From contig NZ_JAVKDF010000010.1 in assembly GCF_040222385.1 (NCBI RefSeq), positions 186,001 to 250,000 of the forward strand: a stretch of DNA of 64,000 bases, read 5' to 3'. How positions within the stretch are numbered: the first letter of the stretch is position 1; every line of letters begins with the position of its first letter. The notes beneath the pieces were generated by a model. It saw nothing but the letters and a program-made list of their open reading frames with translations. It did not search any database and was not told where the DNA came from. The position numbers were made by a program, and so were the translations under genes. Shown piece by piece: positions 26,166-35,382 of the stretch. The DNA is from Imperialibacter sp040222385. Lineage in GTDB: Bacteria > Bacteroidota > Bacteroidia > Cytophagales > Cyclobacteriaceae.

Positions 26166-27214
26166 TTTCCTGCCTGAGGGATATTAGCTTCTCTGGTGTA
26201 CCACTTTTTGATCACAACTTCTGTCGGCTTGTTTTGTGGCGTGTAGTCGTTGTTCTCCATTCCGCCAGCCTTAGGATGATCAGGATACCATTTCCAAAGA
26301 AACCCGCCAGAAAACCATGGCTCGTCCCAGAAAGACTGGAAGAGCGCTTCATACGTATTGCTTTGGGCCTGCAGGTTTAGTGGCTGTTCTTTCTCGTTCA
26401 ATTCCCAATGCTTAGCTGCTGCATAGTCAGCGCTGCGGTAGCCGTATTCAGTGAACAGAATGGGGCGGTTAAATTTTTGTGAAAGCTTTTCCAGTGACTT
26501 TTTCGGCTCCGCCCAATTTTTCTTTAGCTGTTTTACTGAAGGCGTTTTTTCGTCGCTAATGGGGAAGTATGCATCAATGCCGATGTAGTCCACCTGTTCC
26601 CAGCAGCTCACCTCCATATAATTGTCCCAGTTGGCAGCATACGTTAGTTTACCTTTGAAGTTGGCTCGGCACGCAGAGGCAAGCTTTATCCAAAAGTCAG
26701 GTCTGTGAATGACTGCCTGATTGAATTCCGTGCCGATGCAGAAAATTTCGGCATTAAGAGAATCGGCCACTTTCAGGTAGGTCATGATGTAGCTCAGGTA
26801 GTTTTCTTCCCATGCCGCCCATTCTTCCTCTGTTTCCAGTACAAAATCACCTGCCCAGCCGTCGCCTCTCACCCACACATGCGGCTTTACCATTACCTTC
26901 AGGCCTTTGTTATGTGCAGCCACAATCTGTTGAGCAACGCCATTAGTCGTTTCCCCTCCCCACTGACGGGAATGATTGAAGTGCAGCTCTGAAGAATGAC
27001 CGGGAGCAAAGGCAAAGGGAATAATGGCTACCCATTTGGCACCCACGCTGTCCAAGTGCTCAAGCTCTTCCCCCGGACTTACCTCTCTGCCGGCCACCAA
27101 AGACACACCGCTTATCTTTTGCCCCAAATGGACTGGGGCGTTTTGCATATAGCAACCAGACAGCGTCGTGGCGATAAATGCTGAGACAAGTACAGAGAGT
27201 TTAAGATGATTCAT
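26162..27214 (-). CDS. GH113-like glycoside hydrolase lipoprotein
   Basis: A 350-residue TIM-barrel protein. The chosen start (ATG 27214, MNHLKLSVLV) gives a lipoprotein signal with lipobox LSGC at residues 18-21; the frame is open 11 codons further upstream. Family 113 marks are KVMVKPHVWVRGDGWAGDF, FCIGTEFNQA with probable acid/base Glu 163, DYIGIDAYFPIS and ILFTEYGYRS with probable nucleophile Glu 256. GH113 enzymes act on beta-mannans, but substrate should be treated as unknown. Surface or periplasmic lipoprotein by inference. Confidence 0.85.
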   Translation of the reverse strand: MNHLKLSVLVSAFIATTLSGCYMQNAPVHLGQKISGVSLVAGREVSPGEELEHLDSVGAKWVAIIPFAFAPGHSSELHFNHSRQWGGETTNGVAQQIVAAHNKGLKVMVKPHVWVRGDGWAGDFVLETEEEWAAWEENYLSYIMTYLKVADSLNAEIFCIGTEFNQAVIHRPDFWIKLASACRANFKGKLTYAANWDNYMEVSCWEQVDYIGIDAYFPISDEKTPSVKQLKKNWAEPKKSLEKLSQKFNRPILFTEYGYRSADYAAAKHWELNEKEQPLNLQAQSNTYEALFQSFWDEPWFSGGFLWKWYPDHPKAGGMENNDYTPQNKPTEVVIKKWYTREANIPQAGN

Positions 27215-27273
27215 AGCCTGAAGGCGAAATATTGAGAAATATGACACTTTTCAGGCGCAATTCAAATCATTCA

Positions 27274-30039
27274 TCAACCGGTATTTCGCATGGCGCTTGC
27301 TATGGCATTGATGGTAATGAGCAAGTGAGTGAGGGTTACCTCCGTCTTGTCTGATCCTTCCTCTTTCTCTTTGCGCCACTTTTTAAGCAAGCTCACCTGT
27401 GTTTTGTGAAGGTTGTCCATTAGCGAAGCTCTCAAAAGACTGGAGTAGTAGTGGTTTCTACGCCTTTCCTTCATTGGTCTTCCCAAAAGGCCTTCAAGTG
27501 CTTCACTTGTTTTCTTTAACTCTGAAATAAAGATGTTGAGGAATTTGTCTCTCACTTTGTCATCAGTTACCAGCGAAGCATACTCCCTCATGATCGATTC
27601 ATCGGTGGAAGCAAGGCTGGTGTCGATGTTGGTGAAAACATAACGGATGAGAGGATCAAACTTGATAGCCTTCTTGAACTCCGCATAGATTTCGGGCTGA
27701 TTATCTCTCAAATTCTGCAGGGTAGAACCAACACCAAACCAGCTAGTCATATTGTACCTCGACTGGCTCCAGCTAAATACCCACGGAATGGCTCTCAGAT
27801 CCTCAAGCGATTTGGCACCGGACCTTCTCGCAGGTCGTGAGCCAATTTTACTGGATTCAATAGCATCGATAGGTGTAGCTTCTCTGAAAAACTGTATAAA
27901 TCCTTCTTCGTGCATTAAGTTCTCGTAGTAGCCTTTGCTTTCGTTGGCAAGCTTTTCAAGAATTTCAGCCATTGGGTGATACTTTCTTTCGGTCACTCCG
28001 TCCAAAATAGTTCTGGCCGCAGTGCTTGCAACCAGCAGCTCCAGGTTGTATTCGGCGTTTACCTTGTTGGCATACTTTTGCGCTATGGTTTCACCCTGTT
28101 CGGTCAACCGGATCGCTCCTTGAAGCGAAGAATGCGGAAGGGCGTTAACGAAGTAGTGTGTCGGGCCAGCGCCCCGGCTGATTGATCCGCCTTTGCCGTG
28201 GAAGAACACAATTTTCACGCCCAGATCACGTCCAATTTGGCTCAGTCGAGACTGTGCTTTGTACAGGTTCCACTGGCTGGCCATGATGCCACCATCTTTG
28301 TTGCTGTCGCTATATCCTACCATTACTTGCTGGAAGAGCGAGCTGGCCTGATTCTTAGTTTTTATGTATTTAATGCTTCTTTTGGTGAAAGGATGTTCCA
28401 AAAAGCCTTGTAAAATTTGGCCACCGTTTTCAAGGTCTTCGATCGTTTCAAGCAATGGAACCACAGGCAAAATACAAACGAGCCCTTCTTCCGATTGGGT
28501 TGTTAGTCCTGCTTCTCTCGCCAGCAGATAAACGGCTAGCAAATCGGAAACACTCCTGGTCATGCTGACAATGAGTGAACCAATGCCTTCTGAACCGTAC
28601 TTTGAAATATGTTGCTCCACCACCTTGAGGCAGTCCACCACCGCCTGGGCGTTTTCACCCAAAGGAATATTCTTGTTGGCAAACGGCCGGTTGGAGGCTA
28701 GCTCTTTGTTGAGAAACGCCAGTCTCTCTTCTTCGTTCCACTGGAGGTACTCTGCTCCTTTCAGCCCGGCGGCGTCCATCAGCTGAGAAATAGCCTTGTC
28801 GTGAAATGCGCTGTTTTGCCGAATGTCGAGGCGGGCCAGGTGTAGGCCAAACGTTTCTACGATCCTAATGGCTCCTATCACCTCATCAAAGGCAATAGAT
28901 TTGGCACCATAGTCTATCAAGGCGTCTTTTAAAATGGTGAGATCGTCTATGAGCTCTTTTGAACCCGCATAGGCGCCTTTGAAGTCTTGTAGCTCAGTGG
29001 CATGCCCCCTTTTGGTGTCAATGGGCAGTCGGGCCATCAGAATATTGACGAACTGGCGAAATGCTTCACCTTTATTGCGTTGCAAAGCTTCAATTCCTTT
29101 CTCACCCAACTCATGCATCAGGTGGTAAGCCCTCTCTCTTAGTGGGGGGTACACTTTATCAATATCGCAGGCCAGACTAAGGTGCTTTACGAGCATAAGC
29201 AACCGGCGGCGAACTACCACGATGGCATTGAGTCTTAAGGTCTGCAGCGTTTCGGCGGTCACCTGGGCAGTCACCAGGGGGTGACCATCTCTGTCTCCGC
29301 CCACCCAGTCACCAAAGCTGATCTTCGGAAAGGCGGCGTTGTTGAGGAGAAGAGACCTCTCAAAACCTGCGTCGTCCCACGCTTGTATCATTCGACGGTC
29401 AAGCACCGGTATCACGTCAGGAAACACATTTACGAGATAGTGAAGTATATTCCTTAATTCCGAGGCTACGTCTGGTTTCTCAACATAAATCTCTCCTGTT
29501 TTCCAAAGTCGATACAATACCAGCTTGATATTATGTCTGATATTGTCCTTCTCCTTTTTTGTGTACATCTGGTTTTCTCGCTGCACAATGAGGAGGTAAA
29601 GCTCCCTGTGGTGCTCGAGAACGGATGCACGTTTGGCTTCCGTTGGGTGTGCCGTGAGCACCGGCTCAATTGAAATCTCGGCGAGTTTGCTGGCAATGTC
29701 TTTTGGGCTGACTCCAGCCTCCTTGAGCGATTGTAAATTTTTGGCCCACAAACCACTGATGCTTGGTAGCGACTGGTCTTCTAAATGCCTGCGACTCTGC
29801 ACAGCGGCATTCACCTCAACCATGTTTACTATTTGAAACACCAGTGAGTAGAGCTGAATCTCCTTTTCGGTAAGTTGATCAGTATTGCTAAAATTTATTT
29901 TGTTTATCCAGGGAATCTTGGAAGCAATGGCTTCTTCTCCGTTTTCGGACAGCGAATCCTTAAGGGCTTCCAGTAAAAAGGTCAAATCTTCGTAAGGCTT
30001 GCCAAGTTCAATCCTTACCTGTTCCAGCACGTCTCTCAT
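27274..30039 (-). CDS. ppc: Phosphoenolpyruvate carboxylase
   Basis: A 921-residue PEP carboxylase, which carboxylates PEP to oxaloacetate to replenish the TCA cycle. Catalytic marks: TAHPTEAKRASVLEHH (general-acid His region), GDWVGGDRDGHP, the glycine-rich FHGKGGSISRGAGPTH loop, MVGYSDSNKDGG, and GSRPARR. The C-terminus ends in NTG, as is normal for the family. I chose ATG 30039 (MRDVLEQVRIELGKPYEDL); the frame continues to a TTG at 30084, but those 15 residues are not typical. The terminator is not obvious. Confidence 0.96.
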   Translation of the reverse strand: MRDVLEQVRIELGKPYEDLTFLLEALKDSLSENGEEAIASKIPWINKINFSNTDQLTEKEIQLYSLVFQIVNMVEVNAAVQSRRHLEDQSLPSISGLWAKNLQSLKEAGVSPKDIASKLAEISIEPVLTAHPTEAKRASVLEHHRELYLLIVQRENQMYTKKEKDNIRHNIKLVLYRLWKTGEIYVEKPDVASELRNILHYLVNVFPDVIPVLDRRMIQAWDDAGFERSLLLNNAAFPKISFGDWVGGDRDGHPLVTAQVTAETLQTLRLNAIVVVRRRLLMLVKHLSLACDIDKVYPPLRERAYHLMHELGEKGIEALQRNKGEAFRQFVNILMARLPIDTKRGHATELQDFKGAYAGSKELIDDLTILKDALIDYGAKSIAFDEVIGAIRIVETFGLHLARLDIRQNSAFHDKAISQLMDAAGLKGAEYLQWNEEERLAFLNKELASNRPFANKNIPLGENAQAVVDCLKVVEQHISKYGSEGIGSLIVSMTRSVSDLLAVYLLAREAGLTTQSEEGLVCILPVVPLLETIEDLENGGQILQGFLEHPFTKRSIKYIKTKNQASSLFQQVMVGYSDSNKDGGIMASQWNLYKAQSRLSQIGRDLGVKIVFFHGKGGSISRGAGPTHYFVNALPHSSLQGAIRLTEQGETIAQKYANKVNAEYNLELLVASTAARTILDGVTERKYHPMAEILEKLANESKGYYENLMHEEGFIQFFREATPIDAIESSKIGSRPARRSGAKSLEDLRAIPWVFSWSQSRYNMTSWFGVGSTLQNLRDNQPEIYAEFKKAIKFDPLIRYVFTNIDTSLASTDESIMREYASLVTDDKVRDKFLNIFISELKKTSEALEGLLGRPMKERRRNHYYSSLLRASLMDNLHKTQVSLLKKWRKEKEEGSDKTEVTLTHLLITINAIASAMRNTG

Positions 30040-30282
30040 ACAACTATAATTTTTTAGATCGGCATGGCCTTTACCGGGGCTCAAGCCGACTGAGTGTAAA
30101 TTAGGGCTTCCAAAAATAGTGATTCTTAATGGAAAGGCTATGTGAGTAGAGAGGAGATTAGTACGGGTTGTGTAATTTTATGAAATTCTCAAATTTTTTG
30201 TGAAAAAATTGAAATAGTTTAATGTAGTAGTTGAGACTGCGCCGCCATCCATTAATTACGTAGAAGCTCGACACTGCATGTG

Positions 30283-31743
30283 CTACCTTACTACTATTCC
30301 GTTTTTTATTCCTTTGTCGTTGGCAGCAGGGTTATAAACCATCCCATTCACTACAGTGAACATAACCCTTCCATCTTTGGTGATGATAAATGTGGCGGGA
30401 TCACCGAATGAGATGCTTTCATCAGGTGTTTGGTAAGCGCCGATAATATTGATCGGCAAGTCAACATATCTCCCGGCAGACTTTCTCACCTTCACATAAG
30501 TGTACCCTTCCTGTAGCCAGTTGTCGATGTTGTCTGCTGGAATGGCCTCTATTGTTTCGAAAATGTCCGGGTAAACTTTCCCTGGCACGATCGTCATTCC
30601 GGTCGCATCAATTTCGTCGTAGCCAAAATAGACCGACATATCTCCAACATCTTCGACATAGCCCGCTACCTCATAGGTTCTGAGGTCTTCCCTGGTGTTC
30701 TCCCTCAGTCGAATCGCCAGATCCATTGTGTACCAGCTGTCTTTCAACTCTACTTGTCCATTTTTAACGAGTAGATCAACATAATATCTTCCATTTTCAG
30801 GTATTTTGAAATAGTCGTTACTGTCAAGCTTTTTGTAACTGCCGTCGGCTATGCTTTGCAGAGTGCCCAACAGAGCAAGAAAATGCACCTTTCTGATTAC
30901 TTGCTTTTCAGGGTCGTCAGCGTAGGCACCGCATTCGATTAGTATTGTGCTGGTTCCCCACTTCTGAATGTTGTCACCAAACGCCCTCGGCTCAAAGGTG
31001 TCGTCGTACCTGGCGGTGTGGCCGGGCATGTAGTTTTGCACCAGGTTGTTAAGTTTGACCACGACTTGCAGGGCGGCCTTTCTTGATTCATTAATGTCTT
31101 TTGCTTCGTTATAGGCGGGTGCCAAAAAAGACAGAGACGCTGGCTTTCCGGTGCTGCCAGCACTGGTAGCCGAATTTTGGTCATGCAGGTTGAAACCGAA
31201 ATCAGGATTCAGGCTGTCTCTGACATGCTTCAATAACTGTGCTTCCGGCGACTGTAGCCTTACAGCATCTCTGTTGATGTCAATACCCAGGGCATTTCTT
31301 CTTTGAAATTGCTCCGCTCCGTCGGGATTCAGCATGGGAATGAAGTACAAAGTGACGCCTTTTAAAAGGGCTTCCTTTTCTTTGGCAAATGTGCTTTTGT
31401 CAGAAAGGAAGTTGAACATATCGAGCAGCACTCTGGTGGCAGTTGTTTCGTCGCCGTGCATTTGCGACCAAAGCAGCACCTTTACCGGGCCTGTACCGGC
31501 TTTCACCAAATAAATGCTCCGCCCCTCTATGCTCTCGCCTGCTTTGGTAACAGCGAAGCCTTGTTTTGTCTTGAGGTTCAAAAGAAGTGGCTCCACGTCG
31601 CCGTGTTTGAACCGCCTTACTGAGATGCTTTTCTCAGCGAAGTCGTCATAGGCTGTTTCCACTTTTGCCAGAAATTCATTCTGTTGGCCGAAAGCCTGCT
31701 GGCAGAGCAATGCGGTAAGAAACAGGAAGGTTGATCTTTTCAT
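30283..31743 (-). CDS. Exported M14-family zinc carboxypeptidase
   Basis: A 486-residue secreted metallopeptidase with a signal peptide (ends AFGQ). The M14 zinc site is QMHGDETTA (His 96, Glu 99) and FNLHDQN for the second His. LGIDINRDA carries the substrate-binding Asn-Arg pair, and STILIECGAY lies where the catalytic Glu is expected. The remaining 200 residues form a beta-rich C-terminal part (with a closing FGDPATFIITKDGRVMFTV) probably involved in substrate or surface binding. No T9SS sorting domain is seen, so it is probably periplasmic. Confidence 0.9.
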   Translation of the reverse strand: MKRSTFLFLTALLCQQAFGQQNEFLAKVETAYDDFAEKSISVRRFKHGDVEPLLLNLKTKQGFAVTKAGESIEGRSIYLVKAGTGPVKVLLWSQMHGDETTATRVLLDMFNFLSDKSTFAKEKEALLKGVTLYFIPMLNPDGAEQFQRRNALGIDINRDAVRLQSPEAQLLKHVRDSLNPDFGFNLHDQNSATSAGSTGKPASLSFLAPAYNEAKDINESRKAALQVVVKLNNLVQNYMPGHTARYDDTFEPRAFGDNIQKWGTSTILIECGAYADDPEKQVIRKVHFLALLGTLQSIADGSYKKLDSNDYFKIPENGRYYVDLLVKNGQVELKDSWYTMDLAIRLRENTREDLRTYEVAGYVEDVGDMSVYFGYDEIDATGMTIVPGKVYPDIFETIEAIPADNIDNWLQEGYTYVKVRKSAGRYVDLPINIIGAYQTPDESISFGDPATFIITKDGRVMFTVVNGMVYNPAANDKGIKNGIVVR

Positions 31744-31859
31744 ATTGGGTTCTTTTCAACAAGGAAGGATAAATATCATCTATTGGCAACCTTAATTCAA
31801 CCATTGGAGGCTTTTTGCTTTTTGTGTGATAGCTTTGTGGTCGGAATTAGTTTTGCTTC

Positions 31860-32570
31860 ATGAAGAAAGAAAAATTTGAGGACTGGATTTTGTTTGAAAA
31901 TGAGAACTACCTGCTGATAAACAAGCCTCCTTTTCTTTCTACCCTCATGGACAGACAGAGCGAGCGAAACATACTCGATTTGGCCAGGGGCTATGTAGCC
32001 GATGCTCAGGTAGCGCATCGGCTCGACAAAAACACATCGGGAGTGATTGCCATCGCCAAAAACCCCGAGGCCTACAGAAGCCTGGCTATTCAGTTTGAAA
32101 AAAGGAAGGTGTATAAAATATACCATGCGCTGACGGATGGCATCCACAAGTTTGAAGATCACAAAGTGGCTGTTCCCTTGCTTACAACTGGAAAGGGTGA
32201 GGTAAAGCCTAGCCGGAAAGGAAAGGCATCGGAGACGATACTGAATTCTGTAAAAGCGTTTTCCAACCACACCTTGTTGAGCTGCAAGCCGCTGACGGGC
32301 CGTATGCATCAGGTGAGAGTGCATTGCGCTTATGCGGGGGCGCCTATTGCCGGCGACGAGCTATACGGTGGTAAGTGGCTTTACTTGTCCAGTCTCAAGA
32401 GGAAGTTTAACATTGGCAAGTTTGAAGAAGAGCAACCGTTGATCAAGCGCTATGCGTTGCATGCCCATGAGTTGGCCTTCAAAGACCTTGATGGTAGGAA
32501 AGTAGGGGCTGTGGCTCCTTACCCAAAGGATTTTGAGGTGTTGATCAAGCAGTTGGAGAAGAACAGCTAA
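31860..32570 (+). CDS. RluA-family pseudouridine synthase
   Basis: A 236-residue RNA pseudouridine synthase. The catalytic motif is AHRLDKNTSG with Asp 56. Other family segments are YLLINKPPFLSTL, KVYKIYHALTDG and LTGRMHQVRVHCAYAGAPIAGDELYGG. No S4 domain is present, so it resembles the shorter RluA/RluC-like forms; whether it modifies rRNA or tRNA is not decidable here. Divergent from the M14 peptidase gene. Confidence 0.92.
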   Translation: MKKEKFEDWILFENENYLLINKPPFLSTLMDRQSERNILDLARGYVADAQVAHRLDKNTSGVIAIAKNPEAYRSLAIQFEKRKVYKIYHALTDGIHKFEDHKVAVPLLTTGKGEVKPSRKGKASETILNSVKAFSNHTLLSCKPLTGRMHQVRVHCAYAGAPIAGDELYGGKWLYLSSLKRKFNIGKFEEEQPLIKRYALHAHELAFKDLDGRKVGAVAPYPKDFEVLIKQLEKNS

Positions 32571-32629
32571 TCCGGCAGAAGTTGATTTTGGCAAGCGGCC
32601 GGAGCTAACTTAAATATTTTCAGGGCATT

Positions 32630-32661
32630 ATTGTAATTCAATTTTTATACTTCTATCTTTG
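32630..32661 (+). promoter_or_regulatory. Promoter of the rplM-rpsI-rpsB-tsf operon
   Basis: ATTG (32630-32633), 20 bases, then TATCTTTG (32654-32661), about 63 bases before the rplM start: a good Bacteroidota promoter. The leader that follows contains a CCCT-TTTTG-AGGG hairpin and may be an autogenous L13-type leader of the sort known computationally from Bacteroidia. Confidence 0.72.
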
Positions 32662-32724
32662 TGTCCCTTTTTGAGGGCAAGGTATATTCTGTACACAATA
32701 AAGAAATTAAAGCTGTTTCGATAA

Positions 32725-33174
32725 ATGGATACGATAAGCTACAAAACACAGTCTCTAAGCAAGGCGAAAATTGAGAAGAACTGGGTAGTGATTGATGCTA
32801 CTGATCAGATTCTTGGTCGTTTTTCAAGCCGGGTGGCTAATATTCTTCGTGGGAAGACAAAAGCTAGCTACACTCCGAATGCGGACTGTGGAGATAACGT
32901 GATCATTTTGAATGCCGAGAAGGTTCGCCTTACTGGTAAGAAAATGAACAACAAAACATACATCCGTCACACAGGTTATCCTGGTGGTCAGCGTTTTGCT
33001 TCACCTAGAATGGTGTTGGAAAAAGACCCAAGAAGACTTGTGGAGATGGCAGTAAGAGGAATGCTTCCAAAGAATAGCTTGGGCAGAGAGCAATTCCGTA
33101 ACCTTTATGTTTATGCAGGCACTGAGCACCCTCATGCTGCACAACAACCAAAAGAAATCAAGGTAACATATTAG
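32725..33174 (+). CDS. rplM: 50S ribosomal protein L13
   Basis: A 149-residue L13, an early-assembly 23S rRNA-binding protein. Recognised by WVVIDATDQILGRFSSRVANILRGK (in parts), YTPNADCGDNVIILNAEKV, and AVRGMLPKNSLGREQF. First gene of the L13-S9-S2-EF-Ts operon, followed by rpsI after 10 bases, with a good promoter upstream. Length and start are as usual. Confidence 0.97.
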   Translation: MDTISYKTQSLSKAKIEKNWVVIDATDQILGRFSSRVANILRGKTKASYTPNADCGDNVIILNAEKVRLTGKKMNNKTYIRHTGYPGGQRFASPRMVLEKDPRRLVEMAVRGMLPKNSLGREQFRNLYVYAGTEHPHAAQQPKEIKVTY

Positions 33175-33184
33175 TATTTAGTTA

Positions 33185-33571
33185 ATGGACGTAATCAATA
33201 CCATAGGCAGAAGAAAGACCTCCGTAGCGAGACTATATCTTCAGAGCGGAAAAGGTACTTTCAATGTAAACGAAAGAAGCCTTGAAGAATACTTCCCTTC
33301 AGAAATTCTTCGTCTGATTGTTCAGCAGCCTCTTGAACTTACCAGCGAGTCGGGCAAGTATGATATCAAAATCAATGTTGACGGCGGTGGGATCAAAGGT
33401 CAGGCTGAAGCGATTCGTTTGGCAATTTCCAGGGCGCTTTGCGAAATCAGCGAGGAGTTCCGTCCGGCATTGAAGAAGGAAGGCTTCCTTACCAGAGACC
33501 CTCGTATGGTTGAACGTAAGAAATACGGCCGTGCTAAGGCTCGTAGAAGATTCCAGTTCAGTAAGCGTTAA
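33185..33571 (+). CDS. rpsI: 30S ribosomal protein S9
   Basis: A 128-residue S9. The N-terminal GRRKTSVARLYL and the C-terminal basic tail ending RRRFQFSKR, which reaches into the ribosomal P site, are both intact. GGGIKGQAEAIRLAISRAL is the family signature. Conserved order L13-S9-S2. Confidence 0.97.
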   Translation: MDVINTIGRRKTSVARLYLQSGKGTFNVNERSLEEYFPSEILRLIVQQPLELTSESGKYDIKINVDGGGIKGQAEAIRLAISRALCEISEEFRPALKKEGFLTRDPRMVERKKYGRAKARRRFQFSKR

Positions 33572-33601
33572 TCAGTATTTCATATACTTTATATATAATT
33601 A

Positions 33602-34378
33602 ATGGCTAATCTAGAATACAAGGACTTACTAGACGCTGGTGTTCATTTCGGACACTTAACGAGAAAGTGGGATCCCCAAATGGCTCCATATATTTTCATG
33701 GAGAAGAATGGAATCCATATTATCGATCTTAACAAAACGCTTGTGTGCCTCGAAGAAGCGTCTAAAGCACTCAAGCAAGTAGTACGTTCAGGCCGTAAGG
33801 TGATGTTCGTGGCTACGAAGAAGCAGGCCAAAGACCTGGTGGCTGATGAAGCAAGAAGGCTGAAGATGCCTTATGCTACTGAGCGCTGGTTGGGCGGTAT
33901 GCTTACAAACTTTGCTACTATCCGCAAGTCATTGAAGAAAATGCAGGGTATTGACAAGTTGATGAAGGAAGAAAGCTTCACCGGACTTGCCAAAAGAGAG
34001 CGTTTGATGGTGACTCGTGAAAAGGAGAAACTGGAAAGAGTACTTGGCGGTATCGCTGACCTTACTCGTCTTCCTGCAGCTCTTTTCATCGTGGATATCA
34101 AGCGTGAGCACATAGCAGTGAAAGAAGCTCAAAAGCTGAACATCCCTGTGTTTGCTATTGTGGATACAAACTCAAACCCTAACGAGGTTGATTTCCCTAT
34201 CCCAGGCAACGATGATGCTTACAAGTCTGTGAAACTAATTTTATCTTATATCTCCGAAGTAATTGAGGAAGGTCTCAACGAGCGCAAGAGAGAAAAGGAC
34301 GATGCGAAGTCTAAAGAAGACGAAGATGAGAAGCGTCGGGTAGATGAAGTAGAGGCAGTAGAAGAATCAAAAGATTAA
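33602..34378 (+). CDS. rpsB: 30S ribosomal protein S2
   Basis: A 258-residue S2. Family marks are LLDAGVHFGHLTRKWDPQM, RWLGGMLTNFATI, LPAALFIVDIKREHIAV and VDTNSNPNEVDFPIPGNDDA. The C-terminal 35 residues are a highly charged Lys/Glu/Asp tail, common in Bacteroidota. A hairpin with a T-tract follows before tsf, so EF-Ts may be expressed at a different level from S2. Confidence 0.97.
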   Translation: MANLEYKDLLDAGVHFGHLTRKWDPQMAPYIFMEKNGIHIIDLNKTLVCLEEASKALKQVVRSGRKVMFVATKKQAKDLVADEARRLKMPYATERWLGGMLTNFATIRKSLKKMQGIDKLMKEESFTGLAKRERLMVTREKEKLERVLGGIADLTRLPAALFIVDIKREHIAVKEAQKLNIPVFAIVDTNSNPNEVDFPIPGNDDAYKSVKLILSYISEVIEEGLNERKREKDDAKSKEDEDEKRRVDEVEAVEESKD

Positions 34379-34413
34379 TTTATAAATAGTGTATCCGGCA
34401 ACGGATAGATTTT

Positions 34414-34452
34414 AAAAATTGAACATCGGAGATCCTTCGGTGTTCAATTTTT
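34414..34452 (+). terminator. Terminator or attenuator between rpsB and tsf
   Basis: AAAAATTGAACATCGG pairs with the segment ending TTCAATTTTT (two G-U pairs) around a short loop, followed by TTTTTG. Placed between two cotranscribed genes, it is likely a partial terminator. Confidence 0.75.
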
Positions 34453-34491
34453 GTTTAAAGCATTTCAAAAAACATTAAAGGACAAATAACA

Positions 34492-35322
34492 ATGGCAATC
34501 ACTGCACAAGACGTAAACAAGTTACGGCAAATGACTGGCGCCGGCATGATGGATTGTAAGAAAGCACTTACAGAATCGGACGGTGACTTCGAAAAAGCAA
34601 TAGAGATTTTGCGGAAAAAGGGACAGAAGGTTTCTGCTTCCCGCTCTGATCGTGAAACTACAGAAGGATCCGTTTTTGTGCGCACTAACGACAGCAATAC
34701 AAAAGCAGTTCTCATCTCCCTCACTTGCGAAACAGATTTTGTTGCTAAAAACGAAGAGTTCGTTAAGCTTGGCAATACGATAATCGACCTTGCATTTGCT
34801 AAGTCTCCAGCTTCGGTAGAAGATTTGAAGGCACTTAAGGCTGGCGATCTTACAGTCGACGAGAAGATCATCGAGCTTGTTGGTAAGATTGGTGAGAAGC
34901 TTGAAATTTCTGCTTACGAAGTGATGGAGGCCGAAACTGTAGTTTCTTATATCCACGCAGGCAGCAAACTTGGCGTTTTGGTAGCCCTAAAAGGCGGAAA
35001 CAGCGCCGACGTGATTGACGCTGGTCGTGACGTGGGTATGCAGATTGCAGCCATGAACCCAATTGCAGTGGATCAAAACAGCGTTGACAAAGCCGTTATT
35101 GAGAAGGAAATCGAGATTGGAAAAGACATCGCTCGTCAGGAGGGTAAGCCAGAGGAAATGGTAGAGAAAATTGCTCTTGGCAAGCTCAACAAGTTCTTCA
35201 AAGAAAGCACATTGCTTAGCCAGGCTTTTGTAAAAGACAACTCCAAAACGATCGCTCAATACCTTGATAGCGTTCAAAAGGGATTGACTGTCACTTCGTT
35301 TAAGAGAATTTCAATCGGTTAA
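34492..35322 (+). CDS. tsf: Elongation factor Ts
   Basis: A 276-residue EF-Ts, the nucleotide-exchange factor for EF-Tu. The N-terminal UBA-like domain contains VNKLRQMTGAGMMDCKKAL; the core has TCETDFVAKNEEF and VSYIHAGSKLGVLVAL; the end, LSQAFVKDNSKTIAQYL, is typical. Partner gene rpsB lies upstream with a hairpin between. A bidirectional terminator follows. Confidence 0.97.
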   Translation: MAITAQDVNKLRQMTGAGMMDCKKALTESDGDFEKAIEILRKKGQKVSASRSDRETTEGSVFVRTNDSNTKAVLISLTCETDFVAKNEEFVKLGNTIIDLAFAKSPASVEDLKALKAGDLTVDEKIIELVGKIGEKLEISAYEVMEAETVVSYIHAGSKLGVLVALKGGNSADVIDAGRDVGMQIAAMNPIAVDQNSVDKAVIEKEIEIGKDIARQEGKPEEMVEKIALGKLNKFFKESTLLSQAFVKDNSKTIAQYLDSVQKGLTVTSFKRISIG

Positions 35323-35348
35323 ATTTTATATTATCATTAATAGATAGG

Positions 35349-35378
35349 AAAAGCGCCCTCATTTGAGGACGCTTTTTT
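35349..35378. terminator. Bidirectional terminator between tsf and glycogen synthase gene
   Basis: AAAAGCGCCCTC (35349-35360) and GAGGACGCTTTT (35365-35376) pair with a single mismatch around loop ATTT, with T residues on the plus-strand side and TTTT on the minus-strand side. Convergent genes end on both sides. Confidence 0.88.
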
Positions 35379-35382
35379 ATTG

